Of a stretch of 64,000 nt of DNA, positions 1-11,497 are shown one piece after another. The notes beneath the pieces are model-generated. The model was not told where the DNA came from. It saw nothing but the letters and a program-made list of their open reading frames with translations, and searched no databases. The DNA comes from Anisus vortex. Lineage: Eukaryota > Mollusca > Gastropoda > Planorbidae. Position 1 is the stretch's first letter. Each line of letters begins with the position of its first letter. A program made the position numbers and the translations under genes. The stretch spans positions 3,237,553-3,301,552 of the forward strand of contig OX421499.1 of NCBI GenBank assembly GCA_949126835.1. The letters run 5' to 3'.

Positions 1-54
1 TTAGCGGAACTGAAGGCAGCATAGATAGAAGTAGGTCGGTACGGGAAGGGTTAA
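1..54 (+). mobile_element. 81-bp TTAA mini-element, copy 1 (cut by window edge)
   Basis: Right-hand 54 bp of the family described at 57650, ending GGGAAGGGTTAA. The left end lies outside the window. Confidence 0.85.
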
Positions 55-539
55 ATATTCACCACAGGTTTTTTTTTTCTTAAATGGTTACTGTTTTTTT
101 TTTTTCAAAAGTAGTTATTACATTTAGATCTATTGTATCTGACTGCTAGTGGGCGAAACGCTAATCTACGCCTACAGTGTGTAAGAGATCAACGTTTTTA
201 TGAACAATGATTATATTTACCACATAGTAGGCTACATTAGTACAATAAAGGCTATTTCAAAGACATAACAAGAGAATTATAATCTTGGTAAATAATACAA
301 AATTATATCGAGACAATAATAGTAATACATATGCTAAAAATAATAATTAAACAAATAATAAATTAATTTCAGGTATCGTAAAATAAATTACAATTGCAAA
401 TTCAATTTAATATAGGCCTACAATTTTTTAAAAAGAAAACCAAATAAGATGGATAAGAGAAATTTAAGGGAAATTTTTAAAAAATATTTATTTGATCATT
501 AGGTTCAATTTTATATTATCATCATCATTACAGACGGTC
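55..539. other. AT-rich spacer
   Basis: No coding frame, RNA gene or repeat family recognised apart from poly-T runs. Confidence 0.5.
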
Positions 540-700
540 CTTCTATACAGAAGATTATTGCGTCTCACGCGTATCCGTTTGAGTCTAGCCTTGTATTTTG
601 GGTCAGTGTTTTAATGCTGTCAATTTATCGATTTTCCTGTTTTTTTCAGGCAACACATTCCGTAACCGAATGCCACTCAAAACAAGAAACTATGAGCCCT
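540..700 (+). repeat. Dispersed repeat fragment (CTTCTATACAGAAG family)
   Basis: Shares GGTCCTTCTATACAGAAG, TTTGAGTCTAGCCTTG and an AACACATTCCG...ATGCCACTC tail with pieces near 30505, 56500 and 63060. Nature unknown. Confidence 0.45.
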
Positions 701-1455
701 TTTGTTCTTCAATATAATGCTTAATGAATAACGCGAGAAACACAGGGTAAGTTAGCTAGTAATACTATAAATTACTTTGGAAATGACAATGTGATGTTGC
801 GCTGTTAGAGAGAGCACCACACTCTGGTTTACTGACATGTCCCAACTTACGCAGGTTTCAGACAGGAGAGTTTCCTCCTCGCCTTGACCCAGTAAGCTCA
901 AAAGCATGGCAATTCGTAACTGGACTTAAGATCTGAAAGACTTGTTTTGGTAATTTGGGACTGTCTTAAACTTTAAGTTAAAGATATTAAAGATACCATT
1001 TGTTATTTGCTAGTTGTTCTGTTGATGGCGTTTGTTTGATTTGTCTTTTTTTTTTTTTGCTAATTAGAAGGTACATAGATGCAAGACCTGTTATGTGTAC
1101 GAATCCCTGTCTAAGTGCAATACCTAACAGTATTCTGGGTGGGAGGGGGGGCGGGTTTGTGTGATTAGAATGTATGCACCTGAATGGCTGAAATAGCGTC
1201 AGGTTGAAATTTCATTACAAAACCTTGCAAATCTGTTAATGTGGGCACAGGTGGTCCAAACGAAACCTTGGGGGAGGGGGATCTGAGAGGAGGGGGTGGA
1301 GGCTGGTGGCGATGGTTGGGATATTATGGTGGGTGGGGTGTTGGTAATGGTTAGCTTCGAAGGGGCCCGGGGGAAGGGGGAGTCGTTGAAAAACCTGTTG
1401 AAAATAACACTGTTAATATATGCATTTTTTTTTAAAGCAGTAACATTGTAATCGC
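701..1455. other. Spacer, partly G-rich
   Basis: Nothing gene-like. 1140-1380 is G-rich low complexity. Confidence 0.5.
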
Positions 1456-1595
1456 ATATAGAGAGAGGGAGAGAGAGGGAGTGGTTGAGAGAGAAATAGA
1501 GTGTAAGAGATCGAGAAAGGGAGTAAGAGATTGCGAGAGAGGGAAAGAGCCAGAAAGATAGAGATTAAGAGCGAGAGAGAGAGAGAGAGAGAGAG
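1456..1595. repeat. GA-rich microsatellite
   Basis: Imperfect GAGAGG/GAGA runs ending in a pure GA tract at about 1573-1594. Confidence 0.9.
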
Positions 1596-1617
1596 TACTG
1601 GCCACTCAATCTCAATA

Positions 1618-1668
1618 GCATGCCGATGCCACGGAAACTTGTGAACGCTGCTTCACTGGCCCCATGGA
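1618..1668 (+). mobile_element. tRNA-SINE tail fragment
   Basis: Matches only the SINE 3' segment (GAACGCTGCTTCACTGGCCC). Another SINE copy begins 40 bp downstream. Confidence 0.55.
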
Positions 1669-1706
1669 CTGTGGTCCGTCACTGGTTTCACGGGGATATT
1701 TTTACC

Positions 1707-1918
1707 TTTGCTACTCTCTGGGTTCGAATCCTGGTAAAGATTAGGATTTGTTCCAGGGACTGGAGTCTTCCCAACTGTGATATTATTAGTTCGGATTAAG
1801 TAAAGGCGGCTGGGCATCGTGCTGGCCACACAATCCTCTAGTAAGTCGTGGCCGTTGGAACAGGTAAACACTGCTTCATCGGCCTTATAATCAATCGGGT
1901 CCGAATTGTACTTCACTT
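1707..1918 (+). mobile_element. tRNA-derived SINE, 5' truncated
   Basis: Begins at box B (GGGTTCGAATCCTGGTAA), continues through the family body (AAGTAAAGGCGGCTGGGCAT) and tail. The tRNA box A part is missing. Confidence 0.75.
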
Positions 1919-1993
1919 ACTCTCTGCATATATTTCACTTTCTCATTTCATCATATCCAACTCTGTGGACTACACCAACAATAGAAGATACAT

Positions 1994-2416
1994 ACCGTAT
2001 ATACTCGCGTATAAATCGCACTTTTTTTTACAGAAAATTTCGACAAAAAGTAGGGGTGCGACTTATACACCCGACACTGTTTTTGAAACGTTCAAAAAAC
2101 AACACTACTCTGTCATAAAGTTTACTACATAACCTCTATAGTCGATTGGAGTTATGTAGAATTATTAGGATATGCCTTTATTTGAATATGTTTGCCTTAT
2201 GCACTATTAAAACAATTTTTTAAGGAAAGCTTCCAAATTAGGGTGAATATTTAGTAACTTTATGTTTCAAAGGTATGCATTTTTGAGATATTCAAAGGCA
2301 GTGTAACCCGGGAAGTCGGGGTGCGACTTATGCGCGGGTCAATGACAACGTATAAGGAAAAAAATCTTAAACTAGGGGTGCAACTTATACACCGGTGCGA
2401 CTTATACGCGAGTAAC
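1994..2416. mobile_element. MITE with TACTCGCGTATAA inverted ends
   Basis: The left end (ATACTCGCGTATAAATCGCA) and right end (TGCGACTTATACGCGAGTAA) are inverted repeats. GGGGTGCGACTTATAC-type motifs recur inside. No transposase; superfamily not assigned. Confidence 0.7.
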
Positions 2417-2433
2417 TTCATTTTTTTTTCATT

Positions 2434-2495
2434 TCTAGCGTAGGACTCAATAATCTTCTGTAGATCTATAGAAGAAGCGTCTGTAACATCTCAAG
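2434..2495 (-). repeat. Dispersed repeat fragment (GTAGGAC...CGTCTGTAACAT)
   Basis: AGCGTAGGACTCAATAATC and GCGTCTGTAACATCTC match pieces at 7272 and 30865, the opposite orientation of the family at 540. Confidence 0.45.
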
Positions 2496-2601
2496 TGAAA
2501 GGAGGTAGGGGGGTTGATTGGTGCTGTTGGTTGTGTGGGTGTATAGGGCTCGACCGGGAAGTTCTGTGCAGGGGGAGAGTACAAATTATAATTAGCGTCT
2601 C

Positions 2602-2682
2602 TTAACCCTCACAGTCCCGGGCGCGTATATAGCGGAACTGAAAGCAGCATAGATAGAAGTAGGTCGGTACGGGAAGGGTTAA
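2602..2682 (+). mobile_element. 81-bp TTAA mini-element, copy 2
   Basis: Full-length copy flanked by TTAA, with two substitutions relative to the clean copies (CCCTC for CCCTT near the left end, AAAGC for AAGGC inside). Confidence 0.88.
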
Positions 2683-4659
2683 GTAAAAATAAATTGCACG
2701 AGCCTTCTGGCGAGGACGTAATGATGTAAAGAGTGGATAAGGATGGGGGGGGGGGGAGTACAACAAGATCCTGTCAGAGACTAGCCTACCCGGGGCGTGC
2801 TTATAAGTCGTTTCGCGTAAACCTGGGGTACTGTTCTCCTCAGTACATGCACTACTCTTCTCTCCCCCACCCCCACGTGCGGAATCCCCCTTAGATCATT
2901 AACGTGGCTGCTCACTCGTTATACCTGCACTGAGGATGGGGGGGCTAAAGACCAGATTTCGGGCCGTGTGGGATTGGATAGAGTCCAGCATAGGGACGGG
3001 CTCGTGCTGGGAGGGGGGGGGGGGGAGGGGAAGAGTTCATCGTTCCGCCCGATTACAAATCTGATCAGGTTTGGAGAAGAACAAAAGTTCGCGAGTGAGC
3101 GCGTGCGAATGCGTGTGGTGAACTATTAGCGCGGAACCGGAAAGCTTCCAAAACTCATTAGCATAATATAAATTACAAAATCACGTCATTAGCGCAATTT
3201 TCAAACATCCTCTCTTCTCTCCCTCCGCCTCCCCTCCTCCTCCTCAGCTCCGGAACTACTTTTTCTCGTCACAGGTTTTTAGTTTTAACATTATTTCTTC
3301 TTCTTCTTCTTCATTATATACTGTGTTACAATGCAATATGAACCAAACCCCACCCCCACGCCCTCCCATACCATAACCGTAGCGGTGTTCTGACTTTGAT
3401 GAAAATAAACAACAGCCTACAGAAACAAAGCAAACCAACCAAGTGTCAAAGATTGAGTTGAACAGTCGACAGATTGTATAAAACACTTCCTTTTTGTCAA
3501 CTTTGTCCATTTTTTTGTCCATTTTTATTTTGTCGTTCCTTTTTTTCATTCTTTTTTAATTAATTTTATTTCCACATTTGTTTAATTTTCACTTTTTAAA
3601 TTTCCCCTTTTCTAGTTTTTTTTCCCTTTTCCCTTCTCATTTTTTCCCGAAATATTATTTTTTTCTTCGTTTTCTAACTTCGTCATTTTCCGACTTTCGT
3701 CTTTTTCCTAATTCCGTTTTCCTTTTTCCGTTTCCATTTTCGTTTCGTTCTTCCTTTTTCAGTTTTTCTTTTCTCTGTTTCTTTCTTCTTTTACCCTCAA
3801 ATGATTATAAAAATAAAACACTGAATATTTTTTTACACCACACAGAAATTTGAGCGAACATTTCTCGCGAAGAATGAGGACAGAGGCGCCATTGACCGCA
3901 ATAACAACATACAACTAAAACAAAAACAACAAAAAACAAAACAGCCACACACACACACAAAAATACTGCTAGTATTTAAATGAAACTTGAATTTTAATGG
4001 GTTGTAATCTAAGCTTGAAGTCAAGGTCAACGCGTGTCCAGCGGGCGCTTGGGCTTACAATAGAATGAATCTCCGTAGAATTAGCGCGCGCGTGCGGAGA
4101 AAGTGACCAATGGAGTTGACCAGAACAACAGGAGGGGGGTAAATTTGCAGGGGCGGAGGGGATGAGAGGTGGGGGAGTTGGGAGGAAGAGGCAGTGTCGC
4201 ATCGTTTACAAAGGGTCAGCTAAATAGCTCTCTAATAATGTGTGTCCTGGGATGTCCAGGCACAGGGATCATCAGAGTGGACACACCCTCCCTCTTCCTT
4301 ACCCCCCCCATCTCCCTCCCCATCTCTCTCTCCCTCCTGGATCATCGTCGGGGCCGAAACCCGAGACCCGACCGGACCGTGCCAAACGTTGGAGGCAGAT
4401 GGATTTTGCGTATCACGTGTCCAGCTTTGCCGATCACATGACCCGGCGCGAGTGTCATGGCGACGTCCGCTGCCTGTTTGGGGCTCCTCCTATTTAGATG
4501 CCGGTGCACGAGGACATAGCCGGTTGTTTGGGGTAACTTTGTGGATACAACGGGGGTGGGGGATGGGAAGAGAAGGGAGGGATGAATTGGGGCAACAAGC
4601 TGCAGAAGAAAATAAAAGTTTTGGGGCAGACTGGCATACATCTGTTTGTATAGATTTTA
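2683..4659. other. Low-complexity spacer
   Basis: G-runs near 2745 and 3010, a pyrimidine-rich block at 3540-3790 (open frame rich in F and S, not a protein), a CA/AAC-rich stretch at 3900-3965, and a GC-richer segment at 4040-4560 with no splice-supported exon. Confidence 0.5.
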
Positions 4660-4862
4660 CCAAAGACTATAATAAGATGGACCGCTTGATTTAATATTTC
4701 CATAGACTATTATACACATGGACCGCTTGATTTAATATTTCCATAGACTATTATACACATGGACATCTTGATTTAATATTTCCATAGACTATTATACACA
4801 TGGACCGCTTGATTTAATATTTCCATAGACTATTATACACATGGACCGCTCTACATATTAGC
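4660..4862. repeat. 41-bp minisatellite derived from a MITE end
   Basis: Five units, each beginning CCATAGACTATTATACACAT and continuing GGACCGCTTGATTTAATATT, start near 4660, 4700, 4741, 4782 and 4823. Confidence 0.88.
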
Positions 4863-5256
4863 TCTAAAAATAGAGCAAGCGGTCCATCTTATTATAGTCT
4901 AGGATATTTCTGCTATTTGATAACACTCTGTTTCGGAATTTCCGATCGCATTACGTCCTCGAGACTTCCGGCTTGGTAATTCGCTCTATGATTTTCTCAA
5001 TCAAAAGTAAGATTAAAATCGAAAGCTGTATACAGCTGAAGCCATTAGTCAAGTTTAGGAGTCATTAAAGTCAGTGTTATTTGCTGCGCACGGATAAAAA
5101 AGTGTTGAGCTATAAAAATAGAGCATTAAAGTCTTTGGTAATGCTTTGTATTTATGTACATCGTCAAACTTGAAGACAAATTGAAGACGAGAAAGCAAAA
5201 ACTAACTATTCAACTCTAATAATAGAGCAAGCGGTCTATCTTATTATAGTCTTTGG
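4660..5256. mobile_element. MITE with CCAAAGACTATAATAAGA ends
   Basis: The outer ends are inverted repeats of about 29 bp: CCAAAGACTATAATAAGA then TGGACCGCTTG, against CAAGCGGTCTA then TCTTATTATAGTCTTTGG. A partial internal second end (4868-4903) suggests nesting or rearrangement. A relative lies at 49289. The left terminal repeat has been amplified (see 4660-4862). Confidence 0.72.
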
Positions 5257-5263
5257 TTATACT

Positions 5264-5344
5264 TTAACCCTTACAGTCCCGGGCGCGTATATAGCAGAAC
5301 TGAAGGCAGCATAGATAGAAGTAGGTCGGTACGGGAAGGGTTAA
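5264..5344 (+). mobile_element. 81-bp TTAA mini-element, copy 3
   Basis: Full-length copy with one substitution (AGCAGAAC for AGCGGAAC). It sits eight bases to the right of the MITE ending at 5256. Confidence 0.88.
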
Positions 5345-5503
5345 AATCTAAAAATCTACGTCCACGGGCTGGTGAAATTTTCTATTTATAATTCAACCTA
5401 TCTATTTAACTATGTGTGTATGTATATATTCCTCCGGGGTTGGCGAACTAAGGCACGCCAAACTTGGCAAGCAAAGCGGTTTTCAATGGCGCGATATAGA
5501 CAT

Positions 5504-5574
5504 GTAAGTAAAGTATCCCACGAGACCAAGTTCATCCATGAGGCCAGTGAAGCAGCGTTCACCAGACATAATTT
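5504..5574 (-). mobile_element. tRNA-SINE tail fragment
   Basis: Minus-strand tail only: GTAAAGTATCCC, ATCCATGAGGCC, AGCAGCGTTCACCAG. The SINE head lies not here but in a separate plus-strand copy 40 bp away. Confidence 0.65.
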
Positions 5575-5616
5575 ATGCTGCATTTAAAAGATCTTCTTAG
5601 ATGTCTCTATTGGGGA

Positions 5617-6245
5617 CATGGTGGCCGAGCGGCAGCGCGTTTGACTGACATAGCGAAGGTTCTGGTTTCGAATCCTGGTGAAGGTTAGGATTTGTTCCCG
5701 GATGGTGTTCCTGAGTCTACCCAGCTCTGATGGGTACCTGACCTTAGTTGGGGTAAAGTAAAGGCCGCTGGGCATTGTGCTGGCAATAACATAAGTATCC
5801 CCTAGTGCAGGGGTCGGAACCTTTTTGTCCGAGAGAGCCATAGGCACCACATATTTTGAAAAGTAATTCTGTGAGAGCCATACATTATGTTTAAAACTAA
5901 AAATTCAAGTAAAAATGTGCATTTTGTGTAATTTCAACACTAAAAGTACAATAATTATGTCTCTGAATTCTTCTGATGCTGAACTGCAATAGACATTAGC
6001 TCATTTGTAGAATGGAATATAGATATGCAATTAATATGCAGATAAAAAAGTCTAAAAAAAAAACATTTGTTTAATTATAATTGAACATTTGTCTGCGAGC
6101 CAGATGCAGCCATCAAAAGAGCCACATCTGCCTCGCGAGCCATGAGTTCCCGACCCTGCCCTAGTATGTCGTGGCCACAGAAACTGGTATTCGCTGTTTA
6201 CCGGCCTTATGGATTAATTTGGTCCGGCGGAATACTTTACTTAAT
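5617..6245 (+). mobile_element. tRNA-derived SINE split by a hAT MITE
   Basis: Head and body are at 5617-5807 (box A GGCCGAGCGGCAGCGCG, box B GGTTTCGAATCCTGGTG) and the tail at 6159-6245 (TGGCCACAGAAACTGGT). The 5808-6158 element interrupts it exactly at the SINE's CCCTAGTATG, leaving an 8-bp duplication. Confidence 0.88.
5808..6158 (+). mobile_element. hAT-type MITE nested in a SINE
   Basis: The 351-bp element starts CAGGGGTCGGAACC and ends CCGACCCTG, flanked by CCCTAGTG (5800-5807) and CCCTAGTA (6159-6166). 8-bp duplications and CAGGG ends are typical of hAT. The subterminal GAGAGCCATA motif also occurs inverted near the right end as GCGAGCCATGAG. No ORF. Confidence 0.88.
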
Positions 6246-6659
6246 ACATTAAAAAGAACAAAATGTACGTGTTTATATAGATTTTGGTGCAGAAAGTACT
6301 TGTAATTGATTTTCCCGAAGATTTCCGAATGCAAAAGAAAAGGAATACTAAAAAGACACTACGAGAAAGCATAACTGTATTACGTCATAATCAAAAAATC
6401 TACTTACTCGCTAAACCAAAATCAAATGTAAACAAACAACTCTACACGAACAAGAGAGACAATCTCAAATACAATAAAGAAACTAATATTGCATGCTAAA
6501 TTTATATAACAACGAGTTGTTCTGGTAGAAGTAAAGTCGTTAGACCTACTTTATGTGGACCAAGTGACGTAGACGAAAAGTCCGTAGACGATTCGTCATG
6601 ACACCACGCCAAGCACCAACAGAGCTTCATTTCATTGGCTCCATAGTCTCGAAAGACGA

Positions 6660-6890
6660 TTAGATTTGCGCTTCTGTGATTTGGGCAGCCCTGCAAAATT
6701 GACTGTGTCTGTGGAGACCTATCCTTGAGAGACAGGCTCTGTCGCATCTCTGGCACTTGAAAGCTGGACCGTTGGAGATTGTTAGGGGCAGCCTACTTTT
6801 CTTCGCTGCTCGTTTAGCCTCCGCCATAAGGCGAAATTTGCCCTCTGCCGCATTTATACCGGTGTGTAAGGTGCCTCTCCAACTATAACG
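6660..6890 (-). pseudogene. LINE 3'-terminal ORF fragment with CCHC-like zinc finger
   Basis: The minus frame reads WRGTLHTGINAAEGKFRLM, then AEAKRAAKKSRLPLTISNGP, then FKCQRCDRACLSRIGLHRHS and QFC, stopping at 6660-6662. The SRIGL...H...C finger plus the basic AEAKRAAKK stretch is characteristic of the extreme C-terminus of LINE reverse-transcriptase proteins. The RT itself is absent, as in a 5'-truncated insertion. Sequence at 6502-6659 is probably the LINE 3' UTR. Confidence 0.6.
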
Positions 6891-7271
6891 ACAACTCCAA
6901 CAGAGCTAACAGAGCTGCAAACTACGAAGGAAAAGGATGCAGAAAATAGCTCTGCGAAGAGCTCATGGAATCGGTCAATTGTAAATTGGCATGGCGTATA
7001 ATTGACAAAAGCTACTTGTTTCATAAGGAACCCAATAATGATGATTATAAACCCTGTCATCTTATAGTGCTGTAATATCTAAATATATATCTCAGTAAAA
7101 TTTAATTTCCCATTAATTACATTTTTTACGAACACATTTATAGTAGGGATACAAAGCATACAATAAGATAAAATAAAGATAATAAAACAAAAATAAAATT
7201 AAAACAGCTTGTAGCCAACCGTAGATCCGCCATTTTGACGGGCATAAAAACTAATATATATATATATATAT
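6891..7271. other. AT-rich spacer
   Basis: Nothing recognised except the TA run at 7254-7275. Confidence 0.5.
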
Positions 7272-7335
7272 ATATCGTAGGACGCAATGATATTTCGCAT
7301 AGAAATAAAGGGCGTCTGTAACATATAAGACAAGT
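7272..7335 (-). repeat. Dispersed repeat fragment (same family)
   Basis: TCGTAGGACGCAATGATATT and GCGTCTGTAACATATAAGAC, adjoining a TA microsatellite. Confidence 0.45.
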
Positions 7336-8284
7336 TAGTAAGCATGAAGTCGAATTGTTATAAAACTGCAAACAAATGAGAGAAGCTCATATAATATATA
7401 AATCTTTTTTTTTTTGGGAAGGGGGGTGGGAGGGGCTTTTTTTTACCTTTTTTTTAAATGTTCAAATTCTCAATGGAGTCTTTATATCGCAGTCTCTATC
7501 AATTTAATGAGCTCACGCAAACTGACACACAAGGAAACACACACACACACACACACACTCGAGCGATAATATTTCATAACATTTCGCGATAATTATTTGT
7601 AATGACATTGTAATGATCTGACTTCCCCCCTCCCCCCCTCCAAACACTATAACCTATTTTCAGTTCCCACTCGTTTCTCATTATGATTTGTTGTTTAGTT
7701 TGTTATTGTTTATAATATTTTCTTAGTTGTTTAGCTTATTTTTGGCAACTTTGCTTTTGTCATGTAAAACAGTTACCACGCGTGCTTTTATGTCAAACAG
7801 CCTGCAGGTAAACGAGCTCCATGCTACAATTACAGCCATCGCACACCTCGTTATGAAGGCGTGTGTCTCAAAAGCCAATGGCGCGTGACGAATTACGTAA
7901 GTTGTACACAGGTGGGCTCTCAATTAGACCAAGGAGAGCTCACCGTGAAATATAAACCACAAACGCCCACCTACCTACCCCCCCCCCCTCCACACACACA
8001 TAGTGATCCAAAAAGATTTCAAAGAACCAAATAATAATAATCTTTAATTTTAACATAATGTCCAGTTTGAAATAATTAAAGAAAAAATGAAATGCATGTC
8101 TCGTTTCTAAGATTGAATGCTACTTACTTCAATCTGAATATCTATTTATTTATGTATCTACCGATTCACTTCTCTATCCTTCTATCTATCTATATCTATC
8201 TTTCTATTTATTTATTCGTAAAATAGTGGACAGATTAAAAAAATTTCCTACTACACTTTGAGGTCGACACTGATAGGCCTAAGT

Positions 8285-8287
<3 letters not shown>
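7336..8287. other. Spacer
   Basis: Contains a CA run at 7536-7557, C-runs and CTAT motifs near 8190. No coding signal. Confidence 0.5.

Positions 8288-8321
<34 letters not shown>
8288..8321. repeat. TC microsatellite
   Basis: Pure TC dinucleotide run of about 17 units. Confidence 0.9.
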
Positions 8322-8324
<3 letters not shown>

Positions 8325-8394
8325 CCTCTAATTATCTATCTATTTATTTATCTCTATCTTTTACTATCAATCTATATATTTAAAATTGTCCTTC

Positions 8395-8600
8395 TTCTTC
8401 TTTGTCTACGGTTAAATGTTGCAGATCCACCTGCAATACAGAAGGTTACTGATCCATGCGTTTACCCTTGGTTTGAGCCGAAATTTTGCCACTCTGATAA
8501 TTTGCTTCAAATGAAGTAAGTAGTTGGTTTTTTTTTCTTGACGGGTTCACGCAGCCCATTCCATGTCAGAATGTCTTGCAAAATAATGATACATTAGAGA
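8395..8600 (+). repeat. Dispersed repeat fragment, degraded
   Basis: CAATACAGAAGGTTACTGAT, GGTTTGAGCCGAAATTTTGC and CAGCCCATTCCATGTCAG keep the order of the family seen at 540 and 30505. Confidence 0.4.
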
Positions 8601-8706
8601 AACTATATGAATTAGTATAAAAAAAAAAAGATTGCAAAAGTAATAATAACATTTCGTTTCGTCTTGCTGGGTAATTTATTAGAATGTCATATAAGGTTTT
8701 ATTTTA

Positions 8707-8957
8707 TGTGGACACGGTGGTAGCGCGTTCGGCTGCCGTACCGATGATCATGGGTTCGAATCCTGGTAATGGCTAGGATTTTTTGTTCCGAGACTTGAGG
8801 GTGTCCCTGAATCTACCAGCCCTGGTTGGTTCCTGACATTAGTAGGGGTAAGGTAAAGGCGTCTGAGCATTGTGGTGGTCACAAAACCCCATAGTATTCC
8901 GTGGCCACACGAACTAGTACGGTCCTATGATCAATTTGGTCCGACGGGTAACTTAAC
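8707..8957 (+). mobile_element. tRNA-derived SINE
   Basis: Near full length: box A (GGTGGTAGCGCGTTCGGCTG), box B (GGGTTCGAATCCTGG), body, tail (CCGTGGCCACACGAACTAGT), then GGTCCGACGGGTAACTTAAC. Confidence 0.85.
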
Positions 8958-11254
8958 TTACATATTGAGTTTCTATGTTAGTTTTAATGTGTTATTACTT
9001 GTTCATTTTGTTTATATTTTCTCCTCTAAATGTATTTCTGGATATTGAGACTTTACCGTTGACCTTCAGTCGGGACATGAAATATTTCTTTCACAAAATA
9101 TTAAGAACGTTTGTTGAACCCCCTTCCACATTTCATTCCTATTAAACAACAAACAATGATGAAATATAAAAAAGATATTTAAAAAAAATAAGCATGGACC
9201 AAATCTTTGCACGCGTGCCACCCTCGCTACCTGCCAGCACCTGTCGACATCGGGCGCCCCCGTACATCCCGTATTTCTTCCTTCTGGTTAGCCTTAAAAG
9301 CACGCGACTGCCACGCGCTCGCCCCCCCCCCCTTCCTCCCGCTCGTTTAAGACGCAAATGCAGGGTACAAAATATAAAACCCTCCCATGCTTGACTGACT
9401 TTTATCCCTTGCAGTGCTATAAAACCCACCGCCCTATATAATACACTTTTAATATTCCGCCCTTTTTTTTCCCATTCTTTTCGTCTTTCTATGTTTCTAC
9501 GCTTAGATTTTTATTTCAAGGTGAAGAAATACTTCTTTTTTTTTTAATGAAAGAGTTTATGAGCGCGGCGACCCGCATTCTCCTGTTGTACAAATGCCAA
9601 TGCGACTTAAAATCGATAAGAAAATAAAAATTTAGCATAAAGAAATTGTTTCTTTTTAAAAAAAAAATGGTTAAAATGGTGTATTCGGAGCACCATACTT
9701 ATCTCTTTCATTTTTTTTTTTGTGTGTTAATGGTGGCATGTGTGTATGTGTGTGTTGTGCTCGTGCAAGGTTCATTTACAACAACAGCGACAACAAAAAA
9801 GCCGGACGTGTGACCCATTCATAAAAATTTTGGCAACAGATGCATGGAAATTTAAACAAATGCAAATTTATTTTTGAAGCCAAAATAGAATTACATAGAT
9901 CTAGATCTAGAAATCTGTAAAAAAACAACTATAAAAAATAAAACAAGTGTTATTAATAACCTGTCATATTGAGAAGTGGCCAGGATTTTAAAGAAATTGT
10001 CAACTAATATAGGCACATAATAGGCATGGCATTTTCTTAATAGTTTTGAAGCATTCAGTGATTGCCTTTTATGAGTGTTTTGAAAAACAAAAACTAAAGA
10101 ATCTTTTTTTAAATTTATACAAAAGAAAAATAAAGAAAGAAACAATAACAATAATACAAATATTATTTCCTAGGCATGAAATTAAATGCTTGCAGGCGTG
10201 TACAAAATTATATGTTTACCGTAAATGCCATTTTGGTCGCGCGACGGAGCACGCGCGTTTCGAAATCGGTAAATCCCAGTTATAAATCCCTGTTTTATGT
10301 TGTTTTATTAAGGAGGGGTGTTTTTTTTTGTAAAGGAGGGATGTGGGTGTGGGTGGGTGTGTGGAAGTGTGGGGGGAGGGGGTCAGTGTCTAGATTCTAG
10401 ATCAACATGGCACCTGACTAAAGAATGGCTGAACTAATAACTGGCGTGCATCGTTCTAGTACGAAGTATTATTTTTTTTTACCAGTTTCTGTGGCCAAGT
10501 CCCTGAAACGAAATCGTGTGGCTAGCACAACGCTTTATGTTTTATTTATAAGTTACGCGAACTCATCGGGGCTAATTAATTAAACTCAGGCAGGGGCGGG
10601 TGAACATAGAATTTGTTTCCAGGTTTGTGGTGGGGGGGGGGGAGGGGCTAAACTTTAGCCTGACAAACATTTACCAATTTCGGCGCAAAAAAAAAAAGTG
10701 GTAGAATTTTTTCGCCGAAATTTCAGAGCGCTAAGCCCTTTCCCCAGCCCACCCCCACCTCGTGGCGTACCTTTCGGGACCCCGGGGAGGGGGGGGGAGC
10801 AAACTCCAGAGTCTTGAAAGAAATACAAAAGTATGTAATACAAAAGTATGTAACGGGTATTGATTGCTATACCTGTAGCTTCGAATGGGATTAAGCTACA
10901 CAACTACCGAGTGCTCATGCGGAACTGTGGACTCACCAGATCGCTTCATGCAACATTACGCACACCATAGAGTTGACCGAAATCAGGTCTTCTGGCATCG
11001 AGGTGCCATCCTGCAAGAAAAGCATCTTGGGCCCAAGTTATGAGCGAGGACAGAACAGTACGCTGTATAGGGAAATTTAAATAAGGGACGCTGGAAAAGA
11101 AGAAGAACGGACATTAAATCCGACTCCATCCAAGAGCGGCACGTTTGTTAGACCGCCACTCTCCATAATTAAATAAGAAATAATATTTGAATAAAAACTT
11201 TGTTTGGTCAGTTAAATATGCTGCAAAACTATTTCAGACAAAGTTGGACAAATG
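8958..11254. other. Spacer
   Basis: Poly-A/T and G-rich runs. A 95-residue Arg/Gly-rich minus ORF at 9142-9429 looks compositional. One SINE fragment (10472) is listed separately. Confidence 0.5.
10472..10535 (-). mobile_element. tRNA-SINE tail fragment
   Basis: ACCAGTTTCTGTGGCCA followed by GTGTGGCTAGCACAACGC, the reverse complement of the SINE tail. Confidence 0.55.
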
Positions 11255-11497
11255 AAGCAGCGTTCACCAGTTTCTGTGGCCACGGCATACTAGGGAATGT
11301 GTAGCCAGCACAATGCCCAGCCGCCTTTACTTTGCCCCAACTAATAAAAATAATATGTTAGGTACCCATCAGAGCTGAGTAGACTCAGGGACACCCTCCA
11401 GTCCCGGGAACAAATTTCTAGCCTTCACCAGGATTCGAACCCAGGACCTTCGATACGCCAGCCAAACGCGATGCCGCTTGGCCAGCGTGCCCCATAG
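11255..11497 (-). mobile_element. tRNA-derived SINE
   Basis: Near full length on the minus strand: tail (CACCAGTTTCTGTGGCCACG), body (CAGCCGCCTTTACTTTG), box B (GGATTCGAACCCAGG), box A (CGATGCCGCTTGGCCA). Confidence 0.87.

Noticed and set aside
3578..3853. 91-residue Phe/Ser-rich ORF
   Set aside because: Falls in a poly-pyrimidine tract; composition alone keeps the frame open.
8707..8780. Apparent tRNA genes at SINE heads
   Set aside because: Boxes A and B are present but acceptor and other stems do not pair; they are SINE promoters.
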